Shown here one piece after another: positions 53,183 to 61,816 of a DNA stretch of 64,000 nucleotides. Made by a program: the position numbers and the translations under genes. Origin of the DNA: Caulobacter segnis ATCC 21756 (GTDB lineage Bacteria > Pseudomonadota > Alphaproteobacteria > Caulobacterales > Caulobacteraceae); contig NC_014100.1 in the NCBI RefSeq assembly GCF_000092285.1, positions 3,720,001 through 3,784,000 on the forward strand, written 5' to 3'. Below the pieces are notes generated by a model that saw nothing but the letters and a program-made list of their open reading frames with translations, ran no database searches and had not been told where the DNA came from. Position 1 is the first letter of the stretch. Each line of letters opens with the position of its first letter.

Positions 53183-53734
53183 ATGGCCCATCGCTTCATC
53201 CTCGATCGCGCGCGGCTGCGTCTCGCGCGCGCCGCGGCCCGCTTCGCGCGGGCCGAGCGCGGCGCGACGGCCGTGGAGTTCGCCCTCGTGTCGATCCCGT
53301 TCCTGCTGCTGGTCATGGCGATGATCGAGCTGGGCCTGGTGTTCCTGGTCTCGCTGAGCCTGGAGAACGCCATCATCGACGCCGGCCGCACGATCCGGAC
53401 CGGCGAGGCCCAGGGCGCGAAGGTCACGGCGACCGCGTTCAAGACCAGCGTCTGCAACCGGATGAGCTGGCTCGGCGACCGTTGCGCCGACGCCCTCTCG
53501 CTCGACGTGCGAACCTTTACCGACTTCGCGGGCGTCAGCGCCTCGGCGGCCAACGCCACGGCGCCGAACCCGACCGCCTGGGATCCCGGCCAGCCCGGCT
53601 CGATCGTGCTGGTGCGGGGCTACTACACCTGGCCGCTGGTCACGCCCCTGATGAACACCGGCCTGCAGAGCGCGGACGGCAAGCGCACGATCTACGCGGC
53701 GACCGCCTTCATGAACGAGCCCTACGAGCAATGA
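53183..53734 (+). CDS. TadE-family pseudopilin (CpaJ-like)
   Basis: A 183-residue TadE-like minor pilin. The N-terminal basic leader ends ERGATAVEFALVSIPFLLLVMAM, with the TadE-like processing and helix motif (G-A-T-A-V-E-F). The C-terminal domain is periplasmic and contains Cys pairs. TadE/F proteins prime pilus assembly. The stop overlaps the next TadE-like gene by four bases. Confidence 0.87.
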   Translation: MAHRFILDRARLRLARAAARFARAERGATAVEFALVSIPFLLLVMAMIELGLVFLVSLSLENAIIDAGRTIRTGEAQGAKVTATAFKTSVCNRMSWLGDRCADALSLDVRTFTDFAGVSASAANATAPNPTAWDPGQPGSIVLVRGYYTWPLVTPLMNTGLQSADGKRTIYAATAFMNEPYEQ

Positions 53735-54288
53735 GCGCGCGCGGCCCCGTCTTGCCGCGCTTCTGGCGCGACCGGCGCGGCGCCTCGGCCGTGGAGTTCG
53801 CCCTGATCGCGCCGGTGCTGATCGTCATGTATTGCGGCATGGCCGAGTTCACCCAGGCGATGATGGCCCAGCGCCGGCTGACCAACATCACCTCCTCGAT
53901 CGGCGACCTGACCGCCCAGGCCTCCCAGACCGGGCCGGCGCGAACGACGGACATCTTCACGATCGGCGCGATCATCATGTCCCCCTTCCCGACGGGAGGA
54001 CTGAAGATGTGCCTGGCCAGCGTGGTCTCGGACGCGAACGGCAAGGCGACGGTGGCCTGGTCTCAGGCCTCGGCGGCGGGCATGGCCGAGTGCCCGACCA
54101 AGGGCGCGGTTCTCACCGACGTTCCGCTCGCCGTGCTGCCGGCCAACAAGAGCGTGATCCTCTCGCGCACCGCCTATGTCTACAGCTCGCCGATCCAGTT
54201 CATGCTGCCTCGGCCGCTGACCTTCACCCGCACGCTCTACCTGCGCCCGCGCCGGGTGGACGCGGTGCTGTGGTCGATCGCGAGCTAG
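53731..54288 (+). CDS. TadE-family pseudopilin (CpaK-like)
   Basis: A 185-residue TadE-like protein; the membrane-processing region is RRGASAVEFALIAPVLIVMYCGM. A periplasmic domain follows with two Cys (MCLASV, AECPTKG). It is translationally coupled to the previous TadE-like gene (ATGA) and ends next to pabC. Confidence 0.86.
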   Translation: MSARGPVLPRFWRDRRGASAVEFALIAPVLIVMYCGMAEFTQAMMAQRRLTNITSSIGDLTAQASQTGPARTTDIFTIGAIIMSPFPTGGLKMCLASVVSDANGKATVAWSQASAAGMAECPTKGAVLTDVPLAVLPANKSVILSRTAYVYSSPIQFMLPRPLTFTRTLYLRPRRVDAVLWSIAS

Positions 54289-54292
54289 ACCC

Positions 54293-55078
54293 CTAGGCCG
54301 GCAGCGCCGCGCGCAGGCGCTCGACCAGCGGATGAGGCTCGAACGCCCGCTCGCCCAGCCGCGAGACGGGACGCAGGCCGATCAAACTGTTCGTCAGGAA
54401 CACGGCCTCGACGCCGTCCAGAGCCTCGGGCCCCACGGCGACCTCCTCGACGGCCTGCGCCGCCAGCAACCGCGCCCGGGTGATCCCCGGCAGGACGCCG
54501 CAGTGGAGCGCCGGCGTGAACAGCCGCCCATCCGCGACCCAGAAAAGGTTGGCCGCGGCGCCGCAGACCAGTTCGCCGCGATTGTTCAGCATCAAGGCCT
54601 CGTCGGCCCCGGCGGCGACGGCCTCGGCGCGCGCCAGGACGCTGTCGACATAGGCCAGGGTCTTCAGGCGCGAGGCCGGCGAGCCCTCGTTGCGACGGAC
54701 GGTCGAGAGCACGGCCCGCGCCGGCGTCGTCACCGGAGCGACGGGCGCCGCGCGGGCGAAGAGACGCGGCGCCTGGTCGGCCGGCCGATCCAGGCCGCGG
54801 CCGCCCGAGCCGCCGGTCAGGGTCAGGCGCAGCGCCACCCGGCCCGTCGCCGGGATCATGCGGCGGCACAGCCCCTCGGCCTCGGCCCGGTCGAACGGCA
54901 GGCCCAACACCGCGCAGCCGCCGGCCATGCGATCGAGGTGGGCGTCCAGGTGACGGACCTCGCCATCGAGGGCCAGCAAGGTCTCGAACAGCCCCTCGCC
55001 CAGCAGCAGGCCCCTGTCGTCAAAGGGAATGGCGTCGTGGGGGATGGCGTCGTGGGGGATGGCGTTGGGGGCGATCAT
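54293..55078 (-). CDS. pabC: Aminodeoxychorismate lyase-like aminotransferase class IV (PabC)
   Basis: A 261-residue pyridoxal-phosphate enzyme that releases pyruvate from 4-amino-4-deoxychorismate to make 4-aminobenzoate for folate. The PLP Lys is in SRLKTLAYVDSVLAR; the N-terminal DDRGLLLGEGLFETLLA is class IV-like. It begins with three near-identical five-residue units (IPHDA, IPHDA, IPFDD) from a 15-bp repeat, an unusual N-terminus. Its start overlaps the pabB stop by four bases, confirming the pabB-pabC operon. Confidence 0.9.
   Translation of the reverse strand: MIAPNAIPHDAIPHDAIPFDDRGLLLGEGLFETLLALDGEVRHLDAHLDRMAGGCAVLGLPFDRAEAEGLCRRMIPATGRVALRLTLTGGSGGRGLDRPADQAPRLFARAAPVAPVTTPARAVLSTVRRNEGSPASRLKTLAYVDSVLARAEAVAAGADEALMLNNRGELVCGAAANLFWVADGRLFTPALHCGVLPGITRARLLAAQAVEEVAVGPEALDGVEAVFLTNSLIGLRPVSRLGERAFEPHPLVERLRAALPA
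55021..55069. repeat. 15-bp tandem repeat at the pabC start
   Basis: GGCGTCGTGGGGGAT is present in two perfect copies and one diverged copy, so the encoded N-terminus repeats IPHDA/IPFDD. It lies inside pabC and is probably of variable copy number. Confidence 0.75.
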
Positions 55079-56415
55079 CCAAGGCTCTCTGTCAGCGCAC
55101 GCCGAATGGCGGCGATCTTGGCCTCGGCCTCCAGCCGCTCGGCGCGCGGGTCGCTGTCGGCGACGATCCCCGCGCCGGCGCGCGCCTCGACCCGCCAGCC
55201 GTCGCCATCCTCGACCAAGGCGACGGTGCGGATCAACACGCTGGAGTCGAGTGCGCCATCATGCCCCACCCAGAATAGGGAGCCACAGTAGGGGCCGCGC
55301 GGTGTTTCCAGCCCCGCGATGACCTTCATGGCCTGAACCTTGGGCGCGCCGGTGATCGAACCGGGCGGAAAGCTGGCCCGCAGCAGGTCGGCGACCCCGC
55401 GCCCCTGCGCCAGCCGCGCGGTGACCGTCGAGACCAGGTGATGGACGTTGGCGAAGCTCTCGATCCGGAAGAGGTCCTGCGCGCGGACGCTGCCCGGCGG
55501 ACTGACGCGCGCGAGATCGTTGCGCATCAGGTCGACGATCATCAGGTTCTCGGCCCGGTCCTTCTCGCTGGCCAGGAGCTCGGCGGCCAGGGCGAGGTCG
55601 CGGGCCGGATCGCGGTCGCGCGGCCGCGTGCCCTTGATCGGCTTGGTCTCGATCGCGCCGTCGGACTGGACCTTCAGGAATCGCTCCGGCGAGTTGGAGA
55701 CCACCGCCCGCCCCGGCAGGCGCAGATAGGCCGAGAACGGCGCTGGGCTCTGGCCCCGCAGGCGCATGAAGAGATCGAAAGGGTCGGCGTCCGGCGAAAG
55801 GCGGCCAGTCCAGGCGCGGGCGATGTTGGCCTGGAAGATCTCGCCGGACAGGATGCGCTCGACCACCTCGGCGACGGCGGCTTCGTAGGTCGCCGGATCG
55901 TCGGCGGCGAGATCAGGGCAGAGCGGGCCGTCGGGCTGCGCGCGCGGGGCCGCCGGCGCGTCCAGCCAGGCCAGGGCCGCGCGGGCCCGGGCGTCCGCCT
56001 CGCCCTCGCTCGCCCCGCGTCCGATCGCCAGCACCTGGCGCGCATGGTGATCGAAGGCCAGCAGGGCCGGATAGCGCGCGCAGACGAGGTCGGGCCAGTC
56101 GGAGCGTTGAAGGCCCAGCGCCTCAACCCGATCGCCAAGCTCATAGGCGGCCAGGCCCACGACCCCGCCCTGGAACGGCGGCCCCTCGGGGTCGGTCAGC
56201 TGGCGCGGGCCCAGCAGGTCCGCCAGCGCCGCAAAGGGATCGGTCTTGTCGGCGGCGGTCAGGCTGAGGGTCTGGTCCGGCGCGCGCAGCAGATACGACC
56301 AGCGCCCGCCCTGGCCGCCCGACATCATCGCACAGGCGTACGGCTCGTCCCGGAAGGGCGCCAGGGCCCAGACCGGTTCACGCCAGGGGGCGGTGAGGAT
56401 GGCGACGCGGCGCAT
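55075..56415 (-). CDS. pabB: Aminodeoxychorismate synthase component I (PabB)
   Basis: A 446-residue chorismate-using enzyme. It has the PabB marker PIKGT (TKPIKGTRPR), the helix FPPGSITGAPKVQAMKVI and ESFANVHHLVSTV. With a glutaminase (PabA) it makes 4-amino-4-deoxychorismate for folate; no pabA is here. It overlaps pabC by four bases. A palindromic element at 56433 lies just upstream of its start. Confidence 0.92.
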   Translation of the reverse strand: MRRVAILTAPWREPVWALAPFRDEPYACAMMSGGQGGRWSYLLRAPDQTLSLTAADKTDPFAALADLLGPRQLTDPEGPPFQGGVVGLAAYELGDRVEALGLQRSDWPDLVCARYPALLAFDHHARQVLAIGRGASEGEADARARAALAWLDAPAAPRAQPDGPLCPDLAADDPATYEAAVAEVVERILSGEIFQANIARAWTGRLSPDADPFDLFMRLRGQSPAPFSAYLRLPGRAVVSNSPERFLKVQSDGAIETKPIKGTRPRDRDPARDLALAAELLASEKDRAENLMIVDLMRNDLARVSPPGSVRAQDLFRIESFANVHHLVSTVTARLAQGRGVADLLRASFPPGSITGAPKVQAMKVIAGLETPRGPYCGSLFWVGHDGALDSSVLIRTVALVEDGDGWRVEARAGAGIVADSDPRAERLEAEAKIAAIRRALTESLG

Positions 56416-56432
56416 GGGGGCCGGAGTATCAA

Positions 56433-56547
56433 AATCCTCTCCCCAGCGGGAGAGGTGTCGCCAAAGGCGACGGAGAGGGAAGAGGCAGGGCCGGCGGAAC
56501 TTCCCCCTCCGGTCCTTCAGACCACCTCCCCCGCTGGGGGGAGGATT
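56433..56547. repeat. Palindromic intergenic element between MFS and pabB genes
   Basis: Outer arms at 56433-56457 and 56523-56547 match at 23 of 25 positions. An inner hairpin, TCGCC-AAA-GGCGA, lies at 56458-56470. It is structurally like the elements at 24292 and 60909 but with different arms. Confidence 0.75.
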
Positions 56548-56550
56548 AAG

Positions 56551-58005
56551 CTACCCTTCCCGTCCCCCGCCCTTCACCGTCGACAGCCCGACCAGCCCCA
56601 CCAGCATCAGCGCCGCGATCGGGATGAAGCCGGCCACCTGGTTGTTGGCCAGCTTGGTCGCCAGAGCCACCAGCAGCGAGCCCAGCCAAACCGTCGCCGT
56701 GCCCGACAGCGAGAACAGGCCGAAGAAGGCGGCCATGCGGTCGGGCGGCGCCAGGCGCACCAGCAGGGTGCGGCTGGAGGCGTATTGGGCGGTGACGAAC
56801 ACCGCGATCATCAGGCTGCAACCCAGATAGACGAGCTCGGGCAGGGTCTGGAACAGCGGGCCGCCCCAGACGGGCGGATGGGCCCCCGCCGGCCAGGGCC
56901 AGAGGTACAGGATCTTCTCGCGGTTGGTGCCGATCATGCCCAGCAGCATCAAGACGCAACCGATGATCTCGACCTGGACAGCGCGGCGCGGTCCCAGTGT
57001 CCGGTCCAGCACCGGCGCGATCAGGCCGCCCAGCACGCCGAACACCGACAGCGAGATGCCGTAGGCCAGCATCTCCAGCTCGCCCCAGCCCATCAGTCCG
57101 GCCGCGAACAGGCCGCCGAAGATGATCATGGCGGTCATGCCGTCGCAGTAGAACATCCGCGCCCCCAGGAACTTGGCGACCTCGGCATGACCCTTGAGGT
57201 TGCTGAAGGTGTCGAGGATCAGCCGCACGCCCTCCTTCAGCGAGGCGAGCATCGAGACGCCGGTGCGGGCCGCGTCGCGGGTCCACAGAAAGAACGGGAT
57301 CGCGCCCAGCAGCATCACCGCCGCCGACAGGGGCCCCGCCAGGCGGCTGGGCTCGTTGTCGGCCTGGCTGAGGCCGAACAGCGGCGTGGCGGGCACGAAC
57401 GACCAAGGGACCTGGCCCGGCAGCACGAAGGCCCACATCACGAAGATCAGCAGGCTGACCGACAGGCCGTTGGCGAGCGCATAGCCCAGCCCGGACAGCA
57501 CCGGCTCCTGGCCAGGCTGCGCGGCCCGCGACAGCAGCGAGTTGTTGAGCACGTCGCCCAGGTTATAGGCCACGCCCAGGGTGATCAGGGCCGCGCCGAT
57601 CAGGGCGACCGACGGACCGCCGGGCTTGGCGAACCACAGGGCCAGCAGGATCGGCAGCATGATCGCCAGGATCATGGCCATGAACGGCTTGCGCGGCCCG
57701 TAGCGCTCGATCGAGGCGCCCAGCAACGGCGCCGTCAGGGCGGTGATGATCCCGTAGACGGTGGAGATGTCGGCGACGACCGCCTGGCCCCTGACCGGAT
57801 CACCGACCAGCACCCGAGAGAAATAGGGCGCGAACACATAGATGGTGACCAGGATGACATAGGGGTCGCGGCTGCCCTGGTGCAGGATCCAGCTGAGCGC
57901 CCCGCGCGAGAGCCGTTTTCGCGGCGCCGGAACCAGGACGTCCTCGGCCCCCGCTTGACCCAGGACCTCGCTGACGCCCGGAGGCGTCCCCGCCAGCTCG
58001 CTCAT
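56551..58005 (-). CDS. MFS transporter (UMF1/Atg22-like)
   Basis: A 484-residue integral membrane protein with about 12 membrane segments. N-terminal WILHQGSRDPYVILVTIYVFAPYFS and the loop GVAYNLGDVLNNSLLSRAA fit the UMF1 family of the MFS, related to eukaryotic Atg22 vacuolar effluxers. The substrate is unknown. The ATG at 58005 gives MSELAGTPPGV. It shares no operon sign with the next gene. Confidence 0.86.
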   Translation of the reverse strand: MSELAGTPPGVSEVLGQAGAEDVLVPAPRKRLSRGALSWILHQGSRDPYVILVTIYVFAPYFSRVLVGDPVRGQAVVADISTVYGIITALTAPLLGASIERYGPRKPFMAMILAIMLPILLALWFAKPGGPSVALIGAALITLGVAYNLGDVLNNSLLSRAAQPGQEPVLSGLGYALANGLSVSLLIFVMWAFVLPGQVPWSFVPATPLFGLSQADNEPSRLAGPLSAAVMLLGAIPFFLWTRDAARTGVSMLASLKEGVRLILDTFSNLKGHAEVAKFLGARMFYCDGMTAMIIFGGLFAAGLMGWGELEMLAYGISLSVFGVLGGLIAPVLDRTLGPRRAVQVEIIGCVLMLLGMIGTNREKILYLWPWPAGAHPPVWGGPLFQTLPELVYLGCSLMIAVFVTAQYASSRTLLVRLAPPDRMAAFFGLFSLSGTATVWLGSLLVALATKLANNQVAGFIPIAALMLVGLVGLSTVKGGGREG

Positions 58006-58086
58006 GCCGCACCCTAATGTCACCGGCCCTCTGACGGGACCATGCGACGAGGCTGGACCTTAAACGAGCGTTTGTCACCTTACGGA

Positions 58087-58860
58087 TTAGAGCAGGATAT
58101 GCGCCCGCACCCGCTCGCGGACGTCGTTATCCAGGCCCACCACCCGCTCCAGATAACCGTCCAGCGAGCCGCACTCGTCCTTGATCACCGCGAAGGCGGC
58201 GGCGAGATAGCGGCCCTCGACACCCATGGCCGCGCGCATGGCCGCTTCGTCGGGGCGGCGGCCGGTCAGCTCCGCGATGTGATCCATGAAGATCCGGCCG
58301 CGACGGTCGAAGCGGGTGGGGTCGTTGGTCAGCAGGTAGTCGTCGATGACGTCGTCGTCGGCCACGCCGGCGATGTGATGGGTCAGCGCCGCCAGCACGC
58401 CGGTCCGGTCCTTGCCCGCCGCGCAGTGGATCAGCGCGGGGCCCTCGCCCTCGGCCAGCGCCAGGAAGAAGCGGCGGAAGAGGTCGATGTGCCGCTCCTT
58501 GAACGGCAGGCGGCGATAGTACTCGTCCATGTAGTCGTGGACGGCGTCCTCGGTGAGATCCGTGCTCGTGATGAACTCGAGCCAGGGGTCGGTCCCGGTG
58601 ACGCCCAGGTCGTTGTCGATCACCCGGGCCGCGAAGCCCTTCCAGCGCCGCGAGGGCGAACGCTCCCGCTCGTTGGGCCGGCGCAGATCGACCAGGGTGA
58701 CGACGCCCAGGGACGCCAGGATCTCGAGGTCCTCGTCGGTGGCCTCGGCCTGATGGGCGGCGCGGAACAGCACGCCCTTCTTCAGGCGGCCCGCCCCCGC
58801 GGCGTAGTCGCCGAAATCGCGGAAGTTCTCGACGCCTTGCAGGGGGATGTGGCGGGTCAT
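58087..58860 (-). CDS. Protein tyrosine/serine phosphatase (IphP-type)
   Basis: A 257-residue dual-specificity-like phosphatase. The P-loop HCAAGKDRTG is at 145-154 (Cys146, Arg152), with the general acid in a preceding loop and an N-terminal NFRDFGDYA motif typical of the IphP/YopH-like bacterial group. No signal peptide is visible. The ATG is seven bases after the intact-frame stop of the acyltransferase gene upstream, so the two were originally an operon. Confidence 0.9.
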   Translation of the reverse strand: MTRHIPLQGVENFRDFGDYAAGAGRLKKGVLFRAAHQAEATDEDLEILASLGVVTLVDLRRPNERERSPSRRWKGFAARVIDNDLGVTGTDPWLEFITSTDLTEDAVHDYMDEYYRRLPFKERHIDLFRRFFLALAEGEGPALIHCAAGKDRTGVLAALTHHIAGVADDDVIDDYLLTNDPTRFDRRGRIFMDHIAELTGRRPDEAAMRAAMGVEGRYLAAAFAVIKDECGSLDGYLERVVGLDNDVRERVRAHILL

Positions 58861-58866
58861 GACGAC

Positions 58867-60010
58867 TTACTTTCTGAGCAGCGGCTGCAGCCGGTCCTGG
58901 ATCGGCTGGTCGATATAGGTGTGGGAACAGCCAGGCCGCGGCGTAGGCCAGCGGGAAGCCGGCCAGCCACATCAGCCACTGCCAGCCGATGCCGATCGGC
59001 ACGGTGTCGATCAGCTTGTGAATGGCGCTCCAGTAGATGACGCCAACGAAGATGTGGGTGATGAACAGCGCGAAGGACAGCTTGGCGCCCTCCTCGATCC
59101 AGGCTTGCGGGCGCTTCACGGGCAGGCGGCCGGCGCCCAGCACGATCATGGCGATGGCCAGCAGCGACGGCGCATCGAACATCCATTCGTCCGGCAGGGC
59201 GTAGCGGTCCAGCGGCTGGGTGACGACCAGCAGGGCGACGCCGCCCCACAGCAGGGCCCTGGCCGCGCCCTCGGAGGGCCAGCGCATGTCGACCGCCCGC
59301 GCCAGACAGACGCCCAGGATAAACAGCGGCAGGGCTCGGACGACCCCGAACTGGAACTGCAGGTCGGCCAGGGCGTGGTGGAACACCAGCTCGGCCAGCA
59401 CCTCGAAGGCGGCCAGCAACGCCAGGCCGAACAGCGGCAGCAGCCAGACATGGCGGACCTTGCTGGCCGTCCGCCAGAACAGCGGGAACAGGGCGTAGCA
59501 GACGATCAGCGCCGACAGCGACCAGCTGGGCAGGTTCCAGCCGTCGCTGGGAAAGCCCCAGGCGTGGATCAGCAGGGCCTGGGTCGGCAGTTGGTCCCAG
59601 GCGAAGCGGCTGGGCTTGTGGGCGTCGGTGCCGAAGCTGTTGAGGATCAGCACTAGCACCGCCAACATCGCCAGCACCGCCAGGTGCCCCGGCCAGACCC
59701 GCGCCGCGCGGCGGACCCAGAAGCGCGGCGTGCTGATGTGGCCCTTCAGCACCGAACCGCCATAGGCGCGGCCCAGCACATAGCCCGACAGCATCAGGAA
59801 GAAGTCGGTGGCCAGGAAGCCGCGCGAGAACACCTGGGCGAACCGCTCGATCCGCATCGGGCTCTCGGCACCGTAGTGGTAGACCACGATCAGCAGCGAG
59901 GCGAGGAAGCGCAGGAAGTCCAACGCGCCGCCGCGCACGGCCTCCTTGCCGGCGGGCGAAGGCGCGGTTTCCGGCGAGGCCGAGGCGGAGGGGGTAAGCG
60001 GCGCGGTCAC
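58867..60010 (-). pseudogene. Acyltransferase 3-family membrane protein with a frameshift near its 3' end
   Basis: The first 350 or so residues form an intact acyltransferase-3 protein: about ten membrane helices beginning GALDFLRFLASLLIVVYHYG, which probably O-acetylates a surface sugar. At 58923-58925 a run of three G (minus-strand CCC) shifts the frame. Without one of them the protein would end naturally with HTYIDQPIQDRLQPLLRK and stop at 58867. As sequenced, the frame reads on over the phosphatase gene to 58127, adding about 240 unrelated residues. It is either an assembly error or a recent mutation. Confidence 0.83.
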
Positions 60011-60125
60011 GGCTCGCGCATACCAAAGCCGCTCGCGCCGGGAAAGGCCGCCGTAAGGGCGCCGAGTTGCGACGAGGCCGCGCGGCGCTTATCTGTAACT
60101 CATCTTGTTTCCAATGAGCTCCGCC

Positions 60126-60908
60126 ATGTCCCGCACCCCCGTCCTCTTCCTCGGCCACGGCTCGCCGATGAACGCCATCGAGGACAACGCCTGGAGCCGT
60201 GACTGGGCGCGCCTGGGCCGCGAGCTGCCTCGGCCCAAGGCGATCCTGATGATCAGCGCCCACTGGGAGACGCGCGGCGCCTCGGCCGTCAGCGCCGCGA
60301 GCGCGCCCGAGACGATTCACGACTTCGGCGGCTTCCCCCAGGCGCTGTTCGACGTGCGCTATCCCGCGCCCGGCGATCCGGCCCTGGCCGCGCGGGTGGC
60401 GGAGCGGCTCTCGCCTGATCCCGTAGTCCAGCATCCGACGCGCGGTCTCGACCACGGCGCCTGGGGCGTGCTGAGGCCGATGTATCCGGACGCCGACATT
60501 CCCGTGGTCCAGCTCAGCCTCGATCGCGCCCGCCCGGACCGCTGGCACTACGAGGCGGGCCGACGCCTGGCCCCGCTGCGCGACGAGGGCGTGATGATCC
60601 TGGGCAGCGGCGACATCGTCCACAATCTGCGGGCCATCGACTTCCGGCGGCCCGAGACCCTGCCCTGGGCCGAGCGCTTCAACGAGACCGCCAAGGCCTT
60701 GATCCTGGCCGGCGACCACGATCCGCTGATCGATTGGCGCAGCCTCGGCCCCGACGCCGAGGCCTCGATCAACAGCGCCGAGCACTACCTGCCACTGCTC
60801 TACGTGCTGGGCGCGGCGGGCAAGGACGAGCCCGTCAGCTTCTTCAACGACGACGTCTTCGCGGCGATCTCGATGACGGGGGTGAAGGTGGGTGAGGGGG
60901 GTCAGTAA
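60126..60908 (+). CDS. LigB-family extradiol dioxygenase (YgiD/DODA-like)
   Basis: A 260-residue class III extradiol dioxygenase fold. The conserved GHGSPMNAIEDN, ISAHWETRG and HGAWGVLRPMYPDADIPVVQLS hold the metal-binding His and catalytic His residues; the family includes DOPA extradiol dioxygenases and YgiD of E. coli. The true substrate is unknown. An ATG at 60114 is an alternative start. A palindromic repeat element begins directly after the stop. Confidence 0.88.
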   Translation: MSRTPVLFLGHGSPMNAIEDNAWSRDWARLGRELPRPKAILMISAHWETRGASAVSAASAPETIHDFGGFPQALFDVRYPAPGDPALAARVAERLSPDPVVQHPTRGLDHGAWGVLRPMYPDADIPVVQLSLDRARPDRWHYEAGRRLAPLRDEGVMILGSGDIVHNLRAIDFRRPETLPWAERFNETAKALILAGDHDPLIDWRSLGPDAEASINSAEHYLPLLYVLGAAGKDEPVSFFNDDVFAAISMTGVKVGEGGQ

Positions 60909-61036
60909 GCGCCCCCTCCGTCACGCGGCTGCGCCGCGCGCCACCTCCCCCGTTGCACGGGTGAGGAGGAAGTCGCCCATCCTCACCCGCCCGCGGGGGA
61001 GGTGGATCGCCGCTCGCGGCGAGACGGAGGGGGCGC
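60909..61036. repeat. Palindromic intergenic repeat element, copy 2
   Basis: A 128-bp nested palindrome with the same outer arms as copy 1: GCGCCCCCTCCGTCAC (60909-60924) and a 15/16 complement (61021-61036). The inner CCACCTCCCCCG/CGGGGGAGGTGG arms are also shared. The right half runs into the 3' end of the DJ-1/PfpI gene and supplies its last 17 or so codons and the stop. Confidence 0.85.
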
Positions 61037-61720
61037 TGCCTCACATCGCCGCGCCGCCTGTTTCGCCGCCTCGATCCGCGCGTCCATCGCCTTGCCATAG
61101 AGCGCGGCGATCCGCTCCAGCACCTGGGCCGGCGCCGTCTCGGGACGGCCGGCGTCGAACGGCGGGGCCGGCGCGTACTCGACGGCCAGCTGAATACCTT
61201 GCGCCATCTCGTCGCCCGCCAGCTCGGCGATCAGGGTCAGGGCGAAGTCGATGCCCGCAGTCACGCCGCCGCCGGTGATGTAGCGCCCGTCGCGCGCCAC
61301 CCGCGCCGGATCGGGGATCGCGCCGAACAGGGCCAGCTGATCGCGCCAGGCCCAGTGGCAGGCCGCGCGCTTGCCCTTCAGGAGCCCCGCCGCCCCCAGC
61401 ACCAGCGAGCCGGTGCAGACCGAGCAGACATAGCGCGCGCCGTCCGCCAGCCGGCGGATTTCGGCGATGAAGTCGGGGTCGCCCATCGCCTCGGTTGTCC
61501 CGAAGCCGCCGGGCACGATCAGCACGTCACAGGCCTCGATGTCCGACAGCTTCGGCAGATGCGCGAAGACCAGGCCGTCGGCCTCGATCTCGCCGCCCGC
61601 CAGGCTGGCGACCGTGACCTTGGCGCCCGGCAGCCGGCATAGCACCTGGTGCGGGCCGGTGAAGTCGAGATGGGTCACGCCAGGAAACAGGGCGATGACT
61701 ATGGAGAGGGGCTGGCTCAT
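60983..61720 (-). CDS. DJ-1/PfpI-family protein (isonitrile hydratase-like)
   Basis: A 245-residue DJ-1/PfpI-fold protein. The nucleophile elbow VCSVCTGSLVLGAAG carries the catalytic Cys, and PGAKVTVASLAGGEI and GRYITGGGVTAGIDFAL are typical of the InhA/isonitrile hydratase branch. The last 17 or so residues (Pro/Arg/Ser-rich) are encoded by the repeat element at 60909-61036 and replace whatever native end existed. It is divergent from the GlxA-type regulator at 61817, a common pairing. Confidence 0.86.
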   Translation of the reverse strand: MSQPLSIVIALFPGVTHLDFTGPHQVLCRLPGAKVTVASLAGGEIEADGLVFAHLPKLSDIEACDVLIVPGGFGTTEAMGDPDFIAEIRRLADGARYVCSVCTGSLVLGAAGLLKGKRAACHWAWRDQLALFGAIPDPARVARDGRYITGGGVTAGIDFALTLIAELAGDEMAQGIQLAVEYAPAPPFDAGRPETAPAQVLERIAALYGKAMDARIEAAKQAARRCEAAPPPSRRERRSTSPAGG

Positions 61721-61816
61721 GCGGTGGTCTCCGTCACGATTGACGTGGAGAACATGGTTCGATTAGCCTCTGGCGGAAATGACATAGTTCCCACGGTTTC
61801 AGCCAAGGCGCTCCCC

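Noticed and set aside
55438..58017. Long plus-strand open frame (859 codons) opposite pabB and the MFS gene
   Set aside because: It is antisense to two well-supported genes, crosses the palindromic element and has biased composition (Gln/His/Arg/Asp).
58127..58866. Extension of the acyltransferase frame across the phosphatase gene
   Set aside because: It has no domain, follows a base-run frameshift and overlaps a conserved phosphatase on the same strand in another frame.
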